Assembly (NCBI GenBank): GCA_944351395.1
Contig: CALVPP010000005.1
Location: 1-45,647, forward strand
Reading direction: 5' to 3'
Origin: an uncultured Bacilli bacterium
Lineage (GTDB): Bacteria > Bacillota_I > Bacilli_A > RFN20 > CAG-826
DNA length: 45,647 bases
A model generated the notes under the pieces. That model made no database searches and was not told the origin of the DNA. It saw nothing but the letters and a program-made list of their open reading frames with translations. Below, in pieces: positions 16,601-24,580 of this stretch (the first letter of the stretch is position 1; each line of letters opens with the position of its first letter). A program made the position numbers and the translations under genes.

Positions 16601-17050
16601 ATGAAATTCATAGTTGCTACTTTACTTGGGATTCCAGAAGTTGTCGCCATCGTTTCAGCTATCGTCATCGTTCTTGGTATAGCTATCTTTTTATGTACTG
16701 GTTTTATCCACGTTAAAAAAGACCATATTGCTATCATTGAAAGAGTCGATGTTTATGTTGGTATGCAGAAAAAAAGATGGGCGTATTATACGCCTATCGT
16801 CTATCGACGTGCTGGCTATTATTATTTAGGAACGAATGAAAGAGATATTACCCTTCCTAACGAAATTAAAGCAAGATTGTTCTATAAAATTGATGATGTT
16901 TTACTTTATCATTATTCTGGACATGACATCAAAAGTACGATTGATCGCTACTATTTTTTAAACGGTAATAGACTTAATGTCGACATTTTAAAGCAGGCCT
17001 TAACGTCGATTGGACTAGTGTTTGTCGAGATTGTCGAATTAGATAAATAA
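16601..17050 (+). CDS. Small membrane protein with SPFH-like β segment
   Basis: 149 residues. The N-terminal membrane helix or helices (about 8-38) are followed by HVKKDHIAIIERVDVYVGMQ and a DITLPNEIKARLFYKIDD segment. This layout resembles the first β-strands of the SPFH/band-7 (stomatin, flotillin) domain, but the protein is much too short for a full member. The C-terminal part (about 105-149) has YYFLNGNRLNVDILKQALTSIG, like the oligomerisation region of an SPFH domain. It is convergent with glmS, with 3 bases between stops. The function is unknown. Confidence 0.5.
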   Translation: MKFIVATLLGIPEVVAIVSAIVIVLGIAIFLCTGFIHVKKDHIAIIERVDVYVGMQKKRWAYYTPIVYRRAGYYYLGTNERDITLPNEIKARLFYKIDDVLLYHYSGHDIKSTIDRYYFLNGNRLNVDILKQALTSIGLVFVEIVELDK

Positions 17051-17053
17051 AAA

Positions 17054-18835
17054 TTATTCAACAGTTACTGATTTAGCAAGATTACGAGGCTTATCAACGT
17101 TAAAGCCTTTTTCTAAAGTTATAAAGTAAGTAAGATATTGAGCAACCATCACTTTTGCCATTGGGGCTAAATAGATGGTTGAGTCTAAAACGACGAAGGA
17201 ATCATTTTCTTCTGCTAATGATTTAGAAGATATGACGAACACCTTACCTCCCCTAGCCTTAACTTCTTGAAAGCCGTTTCTCATTTGGTGTGCTGTTTTT
17301 TCTTCACTAATAAAAGCTAAACTTGGGAAGTCTTGTGATACGAGAGCGATTGGACCATGTTTTAATTCGCCTGCTTGGACTGCTGAAGCATGAATATAAG
17401 TAACTTCTTTTATCTTTAATGCAGCTTCTAAAGCACTATCGTAATCTAAACCGCGCCCCAAAATGAAACAATGTTCATAATTCGCCAGTTCTTTAGCGAT
17501 AGGCTTAATTTCTTCTTTACGATTAATTATATCTTTTAAAACTAAAAGTTCTTTGTTTAGTGATTCAATGAGATTTAAATCCATATAAATTGCATCAAAA
17601 AGCATGAGGAGAAGCACTAATTCACTTTGATATACTTTCGTAGAAGCGACACTAACTTCGACTCCAGAATATAAATTTAAATAATATTCAGCTTTTCTCG
17701 CTAATGAGGAATAACGATTGTTTGTAATAGTGAGTAAATGGTATGCGTTATCTGTAATAAACGGTAAACATTTGATGATATCGGCAGTTTCACCAGATTG
17801 CGAGATGATGATAAAAAGAGGATTATCTGTCATGATGACAGGATGATATGCAAATTCGCTAGCGATGTAAGCGTTAGCAATTTTTCCTCTCGCTCTTAAG
17901 ATATCGACCGCTACTAAAGAAGCGTGATATGACGTGCCGCACGCAAGAAAAATTATTTCAGTACTTCTTTCAATAACTCGTAAAAGTTTTTTATCAAATG
18001 TATATTTTTTACGAAAAATATAGTTTTTAATCAAACGTTCGATACAAGACGGAGTTTCTTCTATCTCTTTTAGCATATAATGTTCATAACCATTTAAAGA
18101 TACATCAAGATTCTCGCTGCTGCGAGAAACGAATTCAAAACTAATTTCTTCGCCATTTTGAAAAAGATGAATATCATCTTTAGACATGTAACCATATTGT
18201 CCATCTTTTAAATCGATAAATTCATGTGTAATATCAGCCATCGGAATTTGATCGCTTGCAAGATAATTAGCGCCTTCACCCTTGCCGATGAGAAGAGGCG
18301 ATAAATTTTTCGCAAAATATAACTTATTTGTGTCATAAGTATCGATGATAGCAAGCGCATAACTACCATTTAATTCTTGCATCATCCTTTCTATAGCTTT
18401 CGTCATCGAATTATCAATAGAGAGGATAAATGAAAGAAGATTAGCTATGACTTCGCTATCCGTATTACCACTGAACGAAATACCTTTTTCAATTAAAAAA
18501 TTGCGTATAGATTCGAAATTTTCAATTACTCCGTTATGGACGAGCATGATACGATGATCTGAAGAATAGACAGGATGACAATTGCTTAAAGTTACTCCAC
18601 CATGAGTTGCCCAACGAGTATGAGCAATGCCGACATGCGGATTAAATGACAAATTGAGAGGGACTTTTGATTCTAAAGAATCAACTGTACCAATAGACTT
18701 ATATAGACCGTGGTTTTTACCATTCGAAATGTAGACTCCACAAGAATCATAACCACGATATTCTAATTTATGAAGTCCGTTTAATAGATAAGACCTAAAA
18801 TCTAAAGAACCAATCGCACCAACAATACCACACAT
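17054..18835 (-). CDS. glmS: Glutamine--fructose-6-phosphate aminotransferase
   Basis: 593 residues. It converts fructose-6-phosphate and glutamine to glucosamine-6-phosphate, the entry to peptidoglycan amino sugars. The N-terminal glutaminase domain starts with the catalytic Cys (MCGIVGAIG) and has the LEYRGYDSCG and THGG motifs. Two SIS domains follow (CGTSYHAS, SQSGETADI; GRGLDYDSALEAALKIKE), ending with the conserved DKPRNLAKSVTVE. It lies 3 bases after glmM in the same operon. That spacing leaves no room for a glmS ribozyme, so control must act on the operon promoter or on the protein. Confidence 0.98.
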   Translation of the reverse strand: MCGIVGAIGSLDFRSYLLNGLHKLEYRGYDSCGVYISNGKNHGLYKSIGTVDSLESKVPLNLSFNPHVGIAHTRWATHGGVTLSNCHPVYSSDHRIMLVHNGVIENFESIRNFLIEKGISFSGNTDSEVIANLLSFILSIDNSMTKAIERMMQELNGSYALAIIDTYDTNKLYFAKNLSPLLIGKGEGANYLASDQIPMADITHEFIDLKDGQYGYMSKDDIHLFQNGEEISFEFVSRSSENLDVSLNGYEHYMLKEIEETPSCIERLIKNYIFRKKYTFDKKLLRVIERSTEIIFLACGTSYHASLVAVDILRARGKIANAYIASEFAYHPVIMTDNPLFIIISQSGETADIIKCLPFITDNAYHLLTITNNRYSSLARKAEYYLNLYSGVEVSVASTKVYQSELVLLLMLFDAIYMDLNLIESLNKELLVLKDIINRKEEIKPIAKELANYEHCFILGRGLDYDSALEAALKIKEVTYIHASAVQAGELKHGPIALVSQDFPSLAFISEEKTAHQMRNGFQEVKARGGKVFVISSKSLAEENDSFVVLDSTIYLAPMAKVMVAQYLTYFITLEKGFNVDKPRNLAKSVTVE

Positions 18836-18838
18836 ATA

Positions 18839-20200
18839 CTATTTTTCATCCTCGTTTCTAATGACTTCTAAAACTTTTTCACACACTTCCCGACATTGTT
18901 CATCACTCTTCGCTTCACACATGATACGAATTAATGGTTCAGTACCACTTTTACGTATGAACAAACGACCATCGTCACCTAGTTTATCTTGCATTAATTC
19001 AATAATTTTTACCGTGTCAGGTAAAGATAGCAAATCTTTATCCTTGTTTTGATATCGATAATTGATTAATAGTTGCGGATAAATTTTAATCTCATCTAAC
19101 ACATCATCTAAATTACCATGATGTTTTGCTAACTCATTCAAAATAGCAACTAATGTTAGAAAACCATCACCAGTCATCAATTTGTCGTATTGAATGATAT
19201 GTCCAGATTGCTCTCCACCTAATAACAAGTTATTTTCTTTAAGAGTGCGTTGCACATATTTATCACCAACATCAACTTCTAATACCTTAATCCCTTTTTT
19301 CGCTAGAGCTTTTTTCAAACCAAGATTAGACATTTTGGTGATGACTATCGTATCATCATTTAGTTTGTTTTCTTCTTTTAAACTAATAGCGAGAAGATAC
19401 ATGATCATATCGCCATCGATAACTTTACCATCATGATTAACAGCGAGTAACCTATCAGCGTCACCATCAAAAGCAAAACCCATGTCGTAGTGACCTTCTT
19501 TTACTTTATTAATTAAACCTTCTAGATGAGTAGAACCAGCGTTAAAATTGATATTTTTACCATCAGGAGAATCATTTATAAAAGTGACTTTCGCTTTTAA
19601 ATCTTTAAAAAAGATAGGAGCGATAGACGAAGCAGAACCATTAGCTAAATCCAAAATGATGTTAAGTCCATCTAAATCAGAATGTAAAAAGGATTTTAAA
19701 AACGAGATGTATTCATCTTTAAATTTAGTTCCTTCTGTGCTTAACACACCAGCACGATCAAAGAGTTTTATTTCTAATTCATCTTTTTCATTTTCGATGT
19801 AATCTTCTATTTGCACTTCGAGCGATTCATCAATTTTAGAACCATCCTTTGCAAAAATTTTAATACCATTGTCTGTATAAGGATTATGCGAAGCACTAAT
19901 CATGATGCCGAAATCTAAATTATGATTTCTTACCACATAAGAAATGCTAGGTGTCGTAGTAACACCTAAATCGTAAACATCACCGCCAGAATTTAAAATG
20001 CCATTTTTTAATGATTCAAATAAATATTTTCCGCTATAACGAGTGTCTCTTCCAATCGCGATTTTGTAGCGATGATTAATAGGAGAATAACCAATGTAAC
20101 GTCCGACCCGATATGCGATAAATTTATTTAGCGTTTTGCCATATTCTCCTCTAATTCCATCCGTACCGAATAGATGAGGCTTACGATTTGAATCAGGCAT
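18839..20200 (-). CDS. glmM: Phosphoglucosamine mutase
   Basis: About 453 residues. It isomerises glucosamine-6-phosphate to glucosamine-1-phosphate. Visible motifs are LFGTDGIRGEYG at the N-terminus, the phosphoserine loop ISASHNPYTDNGIKIF, the metal loop AFDGDADR, the sugar loop GGEQSGH, and the phosphate-binding RKSGTEPLIRIM. The ATG at 20200 is favoured because GAGGAGG lies about 7 bases upstream; the adjacent ATG at 20203 is also possible. That Shine-Dalgarno site lies inside the Glu-rich C-terminal codons of cdaA, and the two genes overlap by 8 bases. In Bacilli GlmM also binds and inhibits CdaA, so the overlap may help keep their amounts matched (inference). Confidence 0.97.
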   Translation of the reverse strand: MPDSNRKPHLFGTDGIRGEYGKTLNKFIAYRVGRYIGYSPINHRYKIAIGRDTRYSGKYLFESLKNGILNSGGDVYDLGVTTTPSISYVVRNHNLDFGIMISASHNPYTDNGIKIFAKDGSKIDESLEVQIEDYIENEKDELEIKLFDRAGVLSTEGTKFKDEYISFLKSFLHSDLDGLNIILDLANGSASSIAPIFFKDLKAKVTFINDSPDGKNINFNAGSTHLEGLINKVKEGHYDMGFAFDGDADRLLAVNHDGKVIDGDMIMYLLAISLKEENKLNDDTIVITKMSNLGLKKALAKKGIKVLEVDVGDKYVQRTLKENNLLLGGEQSGHIIQYDKLMTGDGFLTLVAILNELAKHHGNLDDVLDEIKIYPQLLINYRYQNKDKDLLSLPDTVKIIELMQDKLGDDGRLFIRKSGTEPLIRIMCEAKSDEQCREVCEKVLEVIRNEDEK

Positions 20201-21020
20201 CATTTTCCTCCTCTTCATTTTCTTCCATATAAGTGATGAACACACGTTGGAAATTATCTAATTGTACCGATTCTAATTCGCCACCATAAGCGATAGAAAT
20301 ACGGCCTGTTTCTTCGCTGACGACGACAGTCACTGCATCGCTAATCTCACTTATACCGATAGCTGCTCTATGTCTAGAACCATATTTACCAGTCAATGGT
20401 TTTGTCGTTGGGGTGAAATAGACGCTAGCGGCGACAATTTTATCACCATGTATGACGACAGCGCCATCATGTAGTCTCGTACCAGGATAGAAGATGGTGA
20501 CGAGTAACTCCATCGTAACAGGTGCTTCGACGACTGTACCGCTACGCATGACATCACTTAAGGGTGTATGTCTTTCAAAAGTGATGAGAGCCCCGATTTT
20601 ATGTTTGCTGAGATATTGAACTGCATCATCTATGGTGCGATATAGGGCCTCACGATCAAATATTTTTTCCACTTTATTTTTTCTCGAATTGATGAGTAGT
20701 CTCTTATTATTTTTTAAAGGATTTGCTATATAACTTCTAATTGATGAAATATTAATCATAAAGACGAGGATGAGTCCAGCTGCTAATAAGACAATGGAGA
20801 TGAGTGTTAAGAGATAGAGATTAAGGATAAATCCAAGTAATGTTATAAAAGAGAAGACACCGGTATAAATATAAACGGCGACTCGCTTAATAAATTTAAA
20901 TACGAGAAACAAGAAGAATGCAAGAATAATTATTAAAAATATGAGAGTGAGAACATTGTGCCAATCGCTCATATCGACGACAGGCGTTACTATACTGGCT
21001 AAGATATTTAACATTTTCAT
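20193..21020 (-). CDS. cdaA: Diadenylate cyclase CdaA
   Basis: About 275 residues. It makes cyclic di-AMP from two ATP at the membrane. Three N-terminal helices (between about 18 and 92) precede the DAC domain with the catalytic DGA (D185) and RHR (216-218) motifs, plus SEETGRIS. The C-terminus is acidic (ENEEEEN). AAGGA lies 7 bases before the ATG at 21020; a GTG two codons upstream is less likely. The common Bacilli order is cdaA-cdaR-glmM, but here glmM overlaps cdaA directly and the regulator CdaR is absent. Potassium-channel RCK genes, a typical c-di-AMP target family, lie about 2 kb away. Confidence 0.97.
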   Translation of the reverse strand: MKMLNILASIVTPVVDMSDWHNVLTLIFLIIILAFFLFLVFKFIKRVAVYIYTGVFSFITLLGFILNLYLLTLISIVLLAAGLILVFMINISSIRSYIANPLKNNKRLLINSRKNKVEKIFDREALYRTIDDAVQYLSKHKIGALITFERHTPLSDVMRSGTVVEAPVTMELLVTIFYPGTRLHDGAVVIHGDKIVAASVYFTPTTKPLTGKYGSRHRAAIGISEISDAVTVVVSEETGRISIAYGGELESVQLDNFQRVFITYMEENEEEENDA

Positions 21021-21057
21021 AAGCACATCCTTCTTTATTTAAATTAAATGAAATAAA

Positions 21058-21543
21058 TTAACGAATCCAACGATGAGCGAATCTAGAAGCAGCACTAGCG
21101 GCAATGGCACCAACTATATCGTCTATAAATGTATTGCAGTGTCCTTCTTTCTTGCCTTCGCGATTTAATTTATCGATAATTTTGTATTTCTTTTTGTCGA
21201 TATAGCCAAAATTCGTAAGAGCAATTGAACCATATAAATTGCAAATACCATAAGCCAAAACTTCATCGACACCATAAAGACCTTCGTCTTGATCTAATAA
21301 TGTTTCGAGTTCTTTATCATGGAATGATTTTGACTCCACTAACTTATCTAACTCAATAGCGGTCATAATAGCGAATTGTACTTCCCTTTTTTCGATGACG
21401 CTAATGACAGACTCGCGAAGTTCTTCCATCTTTAAATCCACGTGATAATCGGCTTGTAAATAGCGTGCACATTCGGCAATATCGTCAATTGTGACACCTC
21501 GTTCTTCCAATAAATCGATACATTTTTTAGTATAATCGCTCAT
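21058..21543 (-). CDS. Phosphatidylglycerophosphatase A-related protein (YutG-like)
   Basis: 161 residues. Close in pattern to Bacillus YutG: KREVQFAIMTAIELD, GLYGVDEVLAYGICNLYGSIALTNFGY and a C-terminal DDIVGAIAASAASRFAHR. The PgpA family dephosphorylates phosphatidylglycerophosphate to phosphatidylglycerol, although YutG-type members lack the membrane helices of Escherichia coli PgpA and their activity is less clear. It is first in the leftward unit pgpA-like-cdaA-glmM-glmS, with 37 bases before the cdaA ATG and its own promoter. Confidence 0.88.
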   Translation of the reverse strand: MSDYTKKCIDLLEERGVTIDDIAECARYLQADYHVDLKMEELRESVISVIEKREVQFAIMTAIELDKLVESKSFHDKELETLLDQDEGLYGVDEVLAYGICNLYGSIALTNFGYIDKKKYKIIDKLNREGKKEGHCNTFIDDIVGAIAASAASRFAHRWIR

Positions 21544-21560
21544 AATTTTGCTCCTAAACG

Positions 21561-21588
21561 ATTATAACAAACTATGTTTGTAAGTAAA
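21561..21588 (-). promoter_or_regulatory. Promoter of the pgpA-like/cdaA/glmM/glmS unit
   Basis: Minus strand: -35 TTTACT (21583-21588) and -10 TATAAT (21561-21566), with a 16-base spacer. The leader is short and a TTAGGAGC Shine-Dalgarno site lies before the ATG at 21543. Confidence 0.65.
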
Positions 21589-21728
21589 AGCGCGAATTAT
21601 TTTTGTAAACTGTTATTTTTTTAAAAGCTCCGTAAATTGCCTATATATTATAAAAATATTTTGAATTTGTAATATGAGAAAAAAATGCAAATCACTATTT
21701 CACTACTAAAAATTTAATTTCTTACAAT

Positions 21729-21793
21729 TTGACAACATATTATTATTTTGTTAACTATTTTGAACGTGACAAATACTAATTTTGTTCTATAAT
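21729..21793 (+). promoter_or_regulatory. Tandem promoters for the DegV gene
   Basis: The downstream promoter has -35 GTGACA (21766-21771), a 16-base spacer and -10 TATAAT (21788-21793). An upstream candidate has a consensus -35 TTGACA (21729-21734) with a weaker TAACTA 17 bases later. The remaining gap from 21600 to 21728 is AT-rich and shows nothing else. Confidence 0.6.
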
Positions 21794-21821
21794 AAAGGCA
21801 GCTCTTTACGAGGAGGAATTT

Positions 21822-22712
21822 ATGAAAGTTTATATTACTTCTGATGACAACGCTGGTATTTCACCAGAAGAGGCAAAAACAATAGGCATCTCTCTCGTCG
21901 CGATGCCCGTCATCATCGATGGTGTCATATATTATCAAAATAGAAGTTTAACAGACGAGACTTTTTATAAGAAACTTACTGGTGGTGCTAACGTCAGCAC
22001 ATCGCAACCTTTACCACAGGATTTAGTTACGATGTGGGATGAACTTTTAAAACAGTATGATCAAATTGTCCACCTTCCTATGTCCAGTGGCTTAAGTATG
22101 TCTTGCCAAATGGCAAAAACACTTGCTGAGACGCCACCATATGCAGGCAAAGTATTCGTCGTCGATAATCATCGTATTTCAGTTACTTTGAAAAGTTCGG
22201 TTTATGATGCGATTGCCCTAGCAAAAAAAGGTTTTACTGGTGAACAAATCAAGGATACACTCGAAAGCGATGCATACAATTCAAGTATTTACATCATGGT
22301 CGACACTTTAAAATATTTGAAAAAAGGTGGTCGTATTACTCCTGCTGCTGCCTTGTTCGGTGAAGTATTAAACGTCAAGCCTATCCTCAAGATAGAAGGC
22401 GAAAAACTTGACGCATTTAAAAAAGTAATCGGTACAAAAAAAGCAAAACTCGTCATGTTAGAAGCTATTGAGCACGACTTAAACACACGTTTTAAGGATA
22501 TACCTGCTGAAGAATTAAGTTTTGCAATTGCTTATACTTATGATTTAGACGAAGCTAATAACTTTAAAAAAATGGTCCAAGAAAAATTTGGTGCTAAATA
22601 TATCATGATGGACCCTTTGTCGCTGTCGATCGCTACTCATATAGGTCCTGGTGCTGTTGCGATTGCTGTCTCGCACACCTTCAATCCTAATATTAGCAAA
22701 TTGCACGAATAA
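21822..22712 (+). CDS. DegV family fatty-acid-binding protein (FakB-like)
   Basis: 296 residues, the usual length. DegV/FakB proteins bind a fatty acid and present it to the FakA kinase for phosphorylation. Visible signatures are ITSDDNAGIS at the N-terminus, the STSQPLP loop, LPMSSGLSMSCQMA and VVDNHRIS, and DTLKYLKKGGRIT with a KPIL segment. A strong GAGGAGG lies 7 bases upstream of the ATG. A terminator follows immediately, so it is a single-gene unit. No fakA is present in the window. Confidence 0.93.
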   Translation: MKVYITSDDNAGISPEEAKTIGISLVAMPVIIDGVIYYQNRSLTDETFYKKLTGGANVSTSQPLPQDLVTMWDELLKQYDQIVHLPMSSGLSMSCQMAKTLAETPPYAGKVFVVDNHRISVTLKSSVYDAIALAKKGFTGEQIKDTLESDAYNSSIYIMVDTLKYLKKGGRITPAAALFGEVLNVKPILKIEGEKLDAFKKVIGTKKAKLVMLEAIEHDLNTRFKDIPAEELSFAIAYTYDLDEANNFKKMVQEKFGAKYIMMDPLSLSIATHIGPGAVAIAVSHTFNPNISKLHE

Positions 22713-22718
22713 CGTCAT

Positions 22719-22743
22719 TAAAAGGAACTAAGTTCCTTTTTTT
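22719..22743 (+). terminator. Intrinsic terminator after the DegV gene
   Basis: AAAGGAAC (22721-22728) and GTTCCTTT (22732-22739) with a 3-base loop and seven T. It ends a few bases before the Shine-Dalgarno site of the channel gene, so read-through or a promoter within this short gap must serve that gene. Confidence 0.85.
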
Positions 22744-22761
22744 AATAATGGAGGCAAAAAT

Positions 22762-23244
22762 ATGGAAAACGAGAAGAAAAAGAAACATTTAAGTGGTTTA
22801 CGTTTATTTTATCACGTGATGAAAGAAACACATATGCTGCCTGTCATAATAGGTTTTATCGTCTACTTTTTCATCATGTCTACAATTATCTATTTCACTT
22901 CTAATTCTCATGTTAGCGATCATTCTAACATCAATAATTATGGCGATGCTTTATGGTTTTCCTTCGCCAGCGTCTTCACTATTGGATATGGTGATGTGAC
23001 CGTTTCAGGCGTATTAGGTCGTATTCTTACAGTTTTACTCGTCATCTACGGTGTATTCGTCATCGCTTTAATTCCTAGTGTTTTTCTTACCTATTATCAA
23101 GAAAAGATGCAAGCTAAGATGGGATTAAATTCTAATGAATTTTTAGATAAATTTGAGCATTTAGAAGACTTGAGCAAAGAAGAATTAAAAAATCTCTCTA
23201 CTAAACTTATGGCATTAAGAAAAAAGAGAGATTCAAAGAAATAA
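22762..23244 (+). CDS. Two-helix potassium channel subunit
   Basis: 160 residues. Two membrane helices (about 26-48 and 90-112) flank a pore loop with the potassium selectivity filter TIGYGD near residue 74-79 (Ion_trans_2/KcsA-type). The cytoplasmic tail (about 113-160) is a charged, coiled-coil-like helix and has no RCK domain of its own. GGAGG precedes the ATG. Two separate RCK-type proteins are encoded immediately downstream on the other strand and could gate this pore. The stops of channel and RCK gene are 1 base apart. Confidence 0.9.
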   Translation: MENEKKKKHLSGLRLFYHVMKETHMLPVIIGFIVYFFIMSTIIYFTSNSHVSDHSNINNYGDALWFSFASVFTIGYGDVTVSGVLGRILTVLLVIYGVFVIALIPSVFLTYYQEKMQAKMGLNSNEFLDKFEHLEDLSKEELKNLSTKLMALRKKRDSKK

Positions 23245-23245
23245 A

Positions 23246-23905
23246 TTAAGAGAAAATTTGTTCTAATTCTTTAAAGAGATTGTCGCTAGCGAAGAACATA
23301 ATTCTATCGCCAGGATAAATCATCGTTTGGCCATTAGGAACGATTAAATCTTCACCATGATATATAGCGATCATTAAGGCGCTCTTGGGTAGATTTAATT
23401 CGCTAACACGTTTTCCCACTGCTAAAGAATTTTCATTTGCGACGAGTTGGACGATTGAGTGTCCACCTTTTGAAAGTTTCAAAAGTGTAAGGAAAGATTT
23501 CATCGACATTTCTTCTACAACTAAATGACCGATGATATCCGCTTGATTAATACTAGCATCGACACCCATACCAAACGTGAAAAGCCACGCATTATTAGGA
23601 TTGTTCACACGCGCGATAACTCGTGGGGCTTGGAATTCAAATTTAGCGATCATGGAACAGACGAGGTTCGTCTCATCATGCCCCGTAACACAAGCGACGA
23701 CATCAGCTTTATCGATATTAACTGTCGCAAGGACATTAGGATCGCTTGCGTCTCCGAAAAGAACGTGATCTTCACCAAATTTCTTTCTCAAAGAAAGGAT
23801 ATGATTTTGATCGAAATCGATGACGACGAAATCGCAATCATTTTTTCTTAGTAGGTCGGCCATGTAACTTCCAATTTGACCGCCACCGATAATAAGTGCA
23901 TACAT
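23246..23905 (-). CDS. TrkA/KtrA-like RCK protein (second of pair)
   Basis: About 219 residues. An RCK-N Rossmann domain begins with GGGQIGSYMA and has the VVIDFD acidic end of β2 and a GDASDPNVL motif. An RCK-C domain follows (about 140-219) with GKRVSELNLP and IYPGDRIMFF. Such proteins bind NAD(H) or nucleotides and gate potassium transporters, and their RCK-C domain is a known c-di-AMP receptor in Firmicutes. The ATG at 23905 gives the standard N-terminus; a TTG three codons upstream lies closer to the AAAGGAG site and may be the real start. It follows the other RCK gene by 24 bases. Confidence 0.9.
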   Translation of the reverse strand: MYALIIGGGQIGSYMADLLRKNDCDFVVIDFDQNHILSLRKKFGEDHVLFGDASDPNVLATVNIDKADVVACVTGHDETNLVCSMIAKFEFQAPRVIARVNNPNNAWLFTFGMGVDASINQADIIGHLVVEEMSMKSFLTLLKLSKGGHSIVQLVANENSLAVGKRVSELNLPKSALMIAIYHGEDLIVPNGQTMIYPGDRIMFFASDNLFKELEQIFS

Positions 23906-23929
23906 ATTATTCAATTACTCCTTTCTTCA

Positions 23930-24580
23930 TTAAATGCCTAATATATTTTTAAGCGTATTTTTTGCTTTACTTCTCGTGACGATATACAAAATATCACCAG
24001 TTTTAATTTCGTCTTCTAATTGAGGAATAAAAGAAGTATCGTCTCGGACAATGGCAACAATTTTAATATCATTACCATCATTGATGTCGTTGACGAACAT
24101 GCCTTCGACGTTGTGTGTAGCGACAATTCTTACGATTTCAGTAGAAGCGTCTCGACCTAAGATAACTAACGAATCAAATGTATTAAATGAAACGAGTTCA
24201 ATCGCTCTATCGACAGCAAAGCCTGTCGATGATATAGTTCTAATACCTAAAGCTTCAAAAATTTTCGCTTTACGAGGATTATAAATCCTGGCAATGACGT
24301 GTTTTACGTAATAGACATCTTTAGCAATTTTTGCGATGACAGAGTTAATTTCATCACTTCCCGTGGCCGCGACTAAGATATCGGTATATTCGATTTCCCC
24401 TTCTTCAAGAATTTCCTTATCCATGCCGTTACCGACGATTTGTGTGCCGTTAAAATCAGCTCCTAAATCGTAAAATTTGACCGGATCTAAATCGATGATA
24501 CTAATCGTATGTCCACGACGATAAAGTTCTAAGGCTAAAGCAGAACCTAATTTGCCACACCCGACTATTAAAACTTTCAT
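23930..24580 (-). CDS. TrkA/KtrA-like RCK protein (first of pair)
   Basis: 216 residues. The RCK-N domain begins GCGKLGSALALEL with IIDLDP ending β2 and GNGMDKEIL. The RCK-C domain starts near residue 135. The sequence is clearly different from the neighbouring RCK protein, so the two may form a hetero-oligomeric gating ring. The start codon overlaps the stop of the P-type ATPase gene by 4 bases (ATGA), with GAGGTGG upstream, so translation is coupled. No TrkH/KtrB pore gene lies in the window; the nearest pore is the two-helix channel encoded convergently. Confidence 0.9.
   Translation of the reverse strand: MKVLIVGCGKLGSALALELYRRGHTISIIDLDPVKFYDLGADFNGTQIVGNGMDKEILEEGEIEYTDILVAATGSDEINSVIAKIAKDVYYVKHVIARIYNPRKAKIFEALGIRTISSTGFAVDRAIELVSFNTFDSLVILGRDASTEIVRIVATHNVEGMFVNDINDGNDIKIVAIVRDDTSFIPQLEDEIKTGDILYIVTRSKAKNTLKNILGI

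Noticed and set aside
18836-18838. glmS ribozyme
   Set aside because: Only 3 bases separate glmM and glmS, leaving no room for the ribozyme leader.
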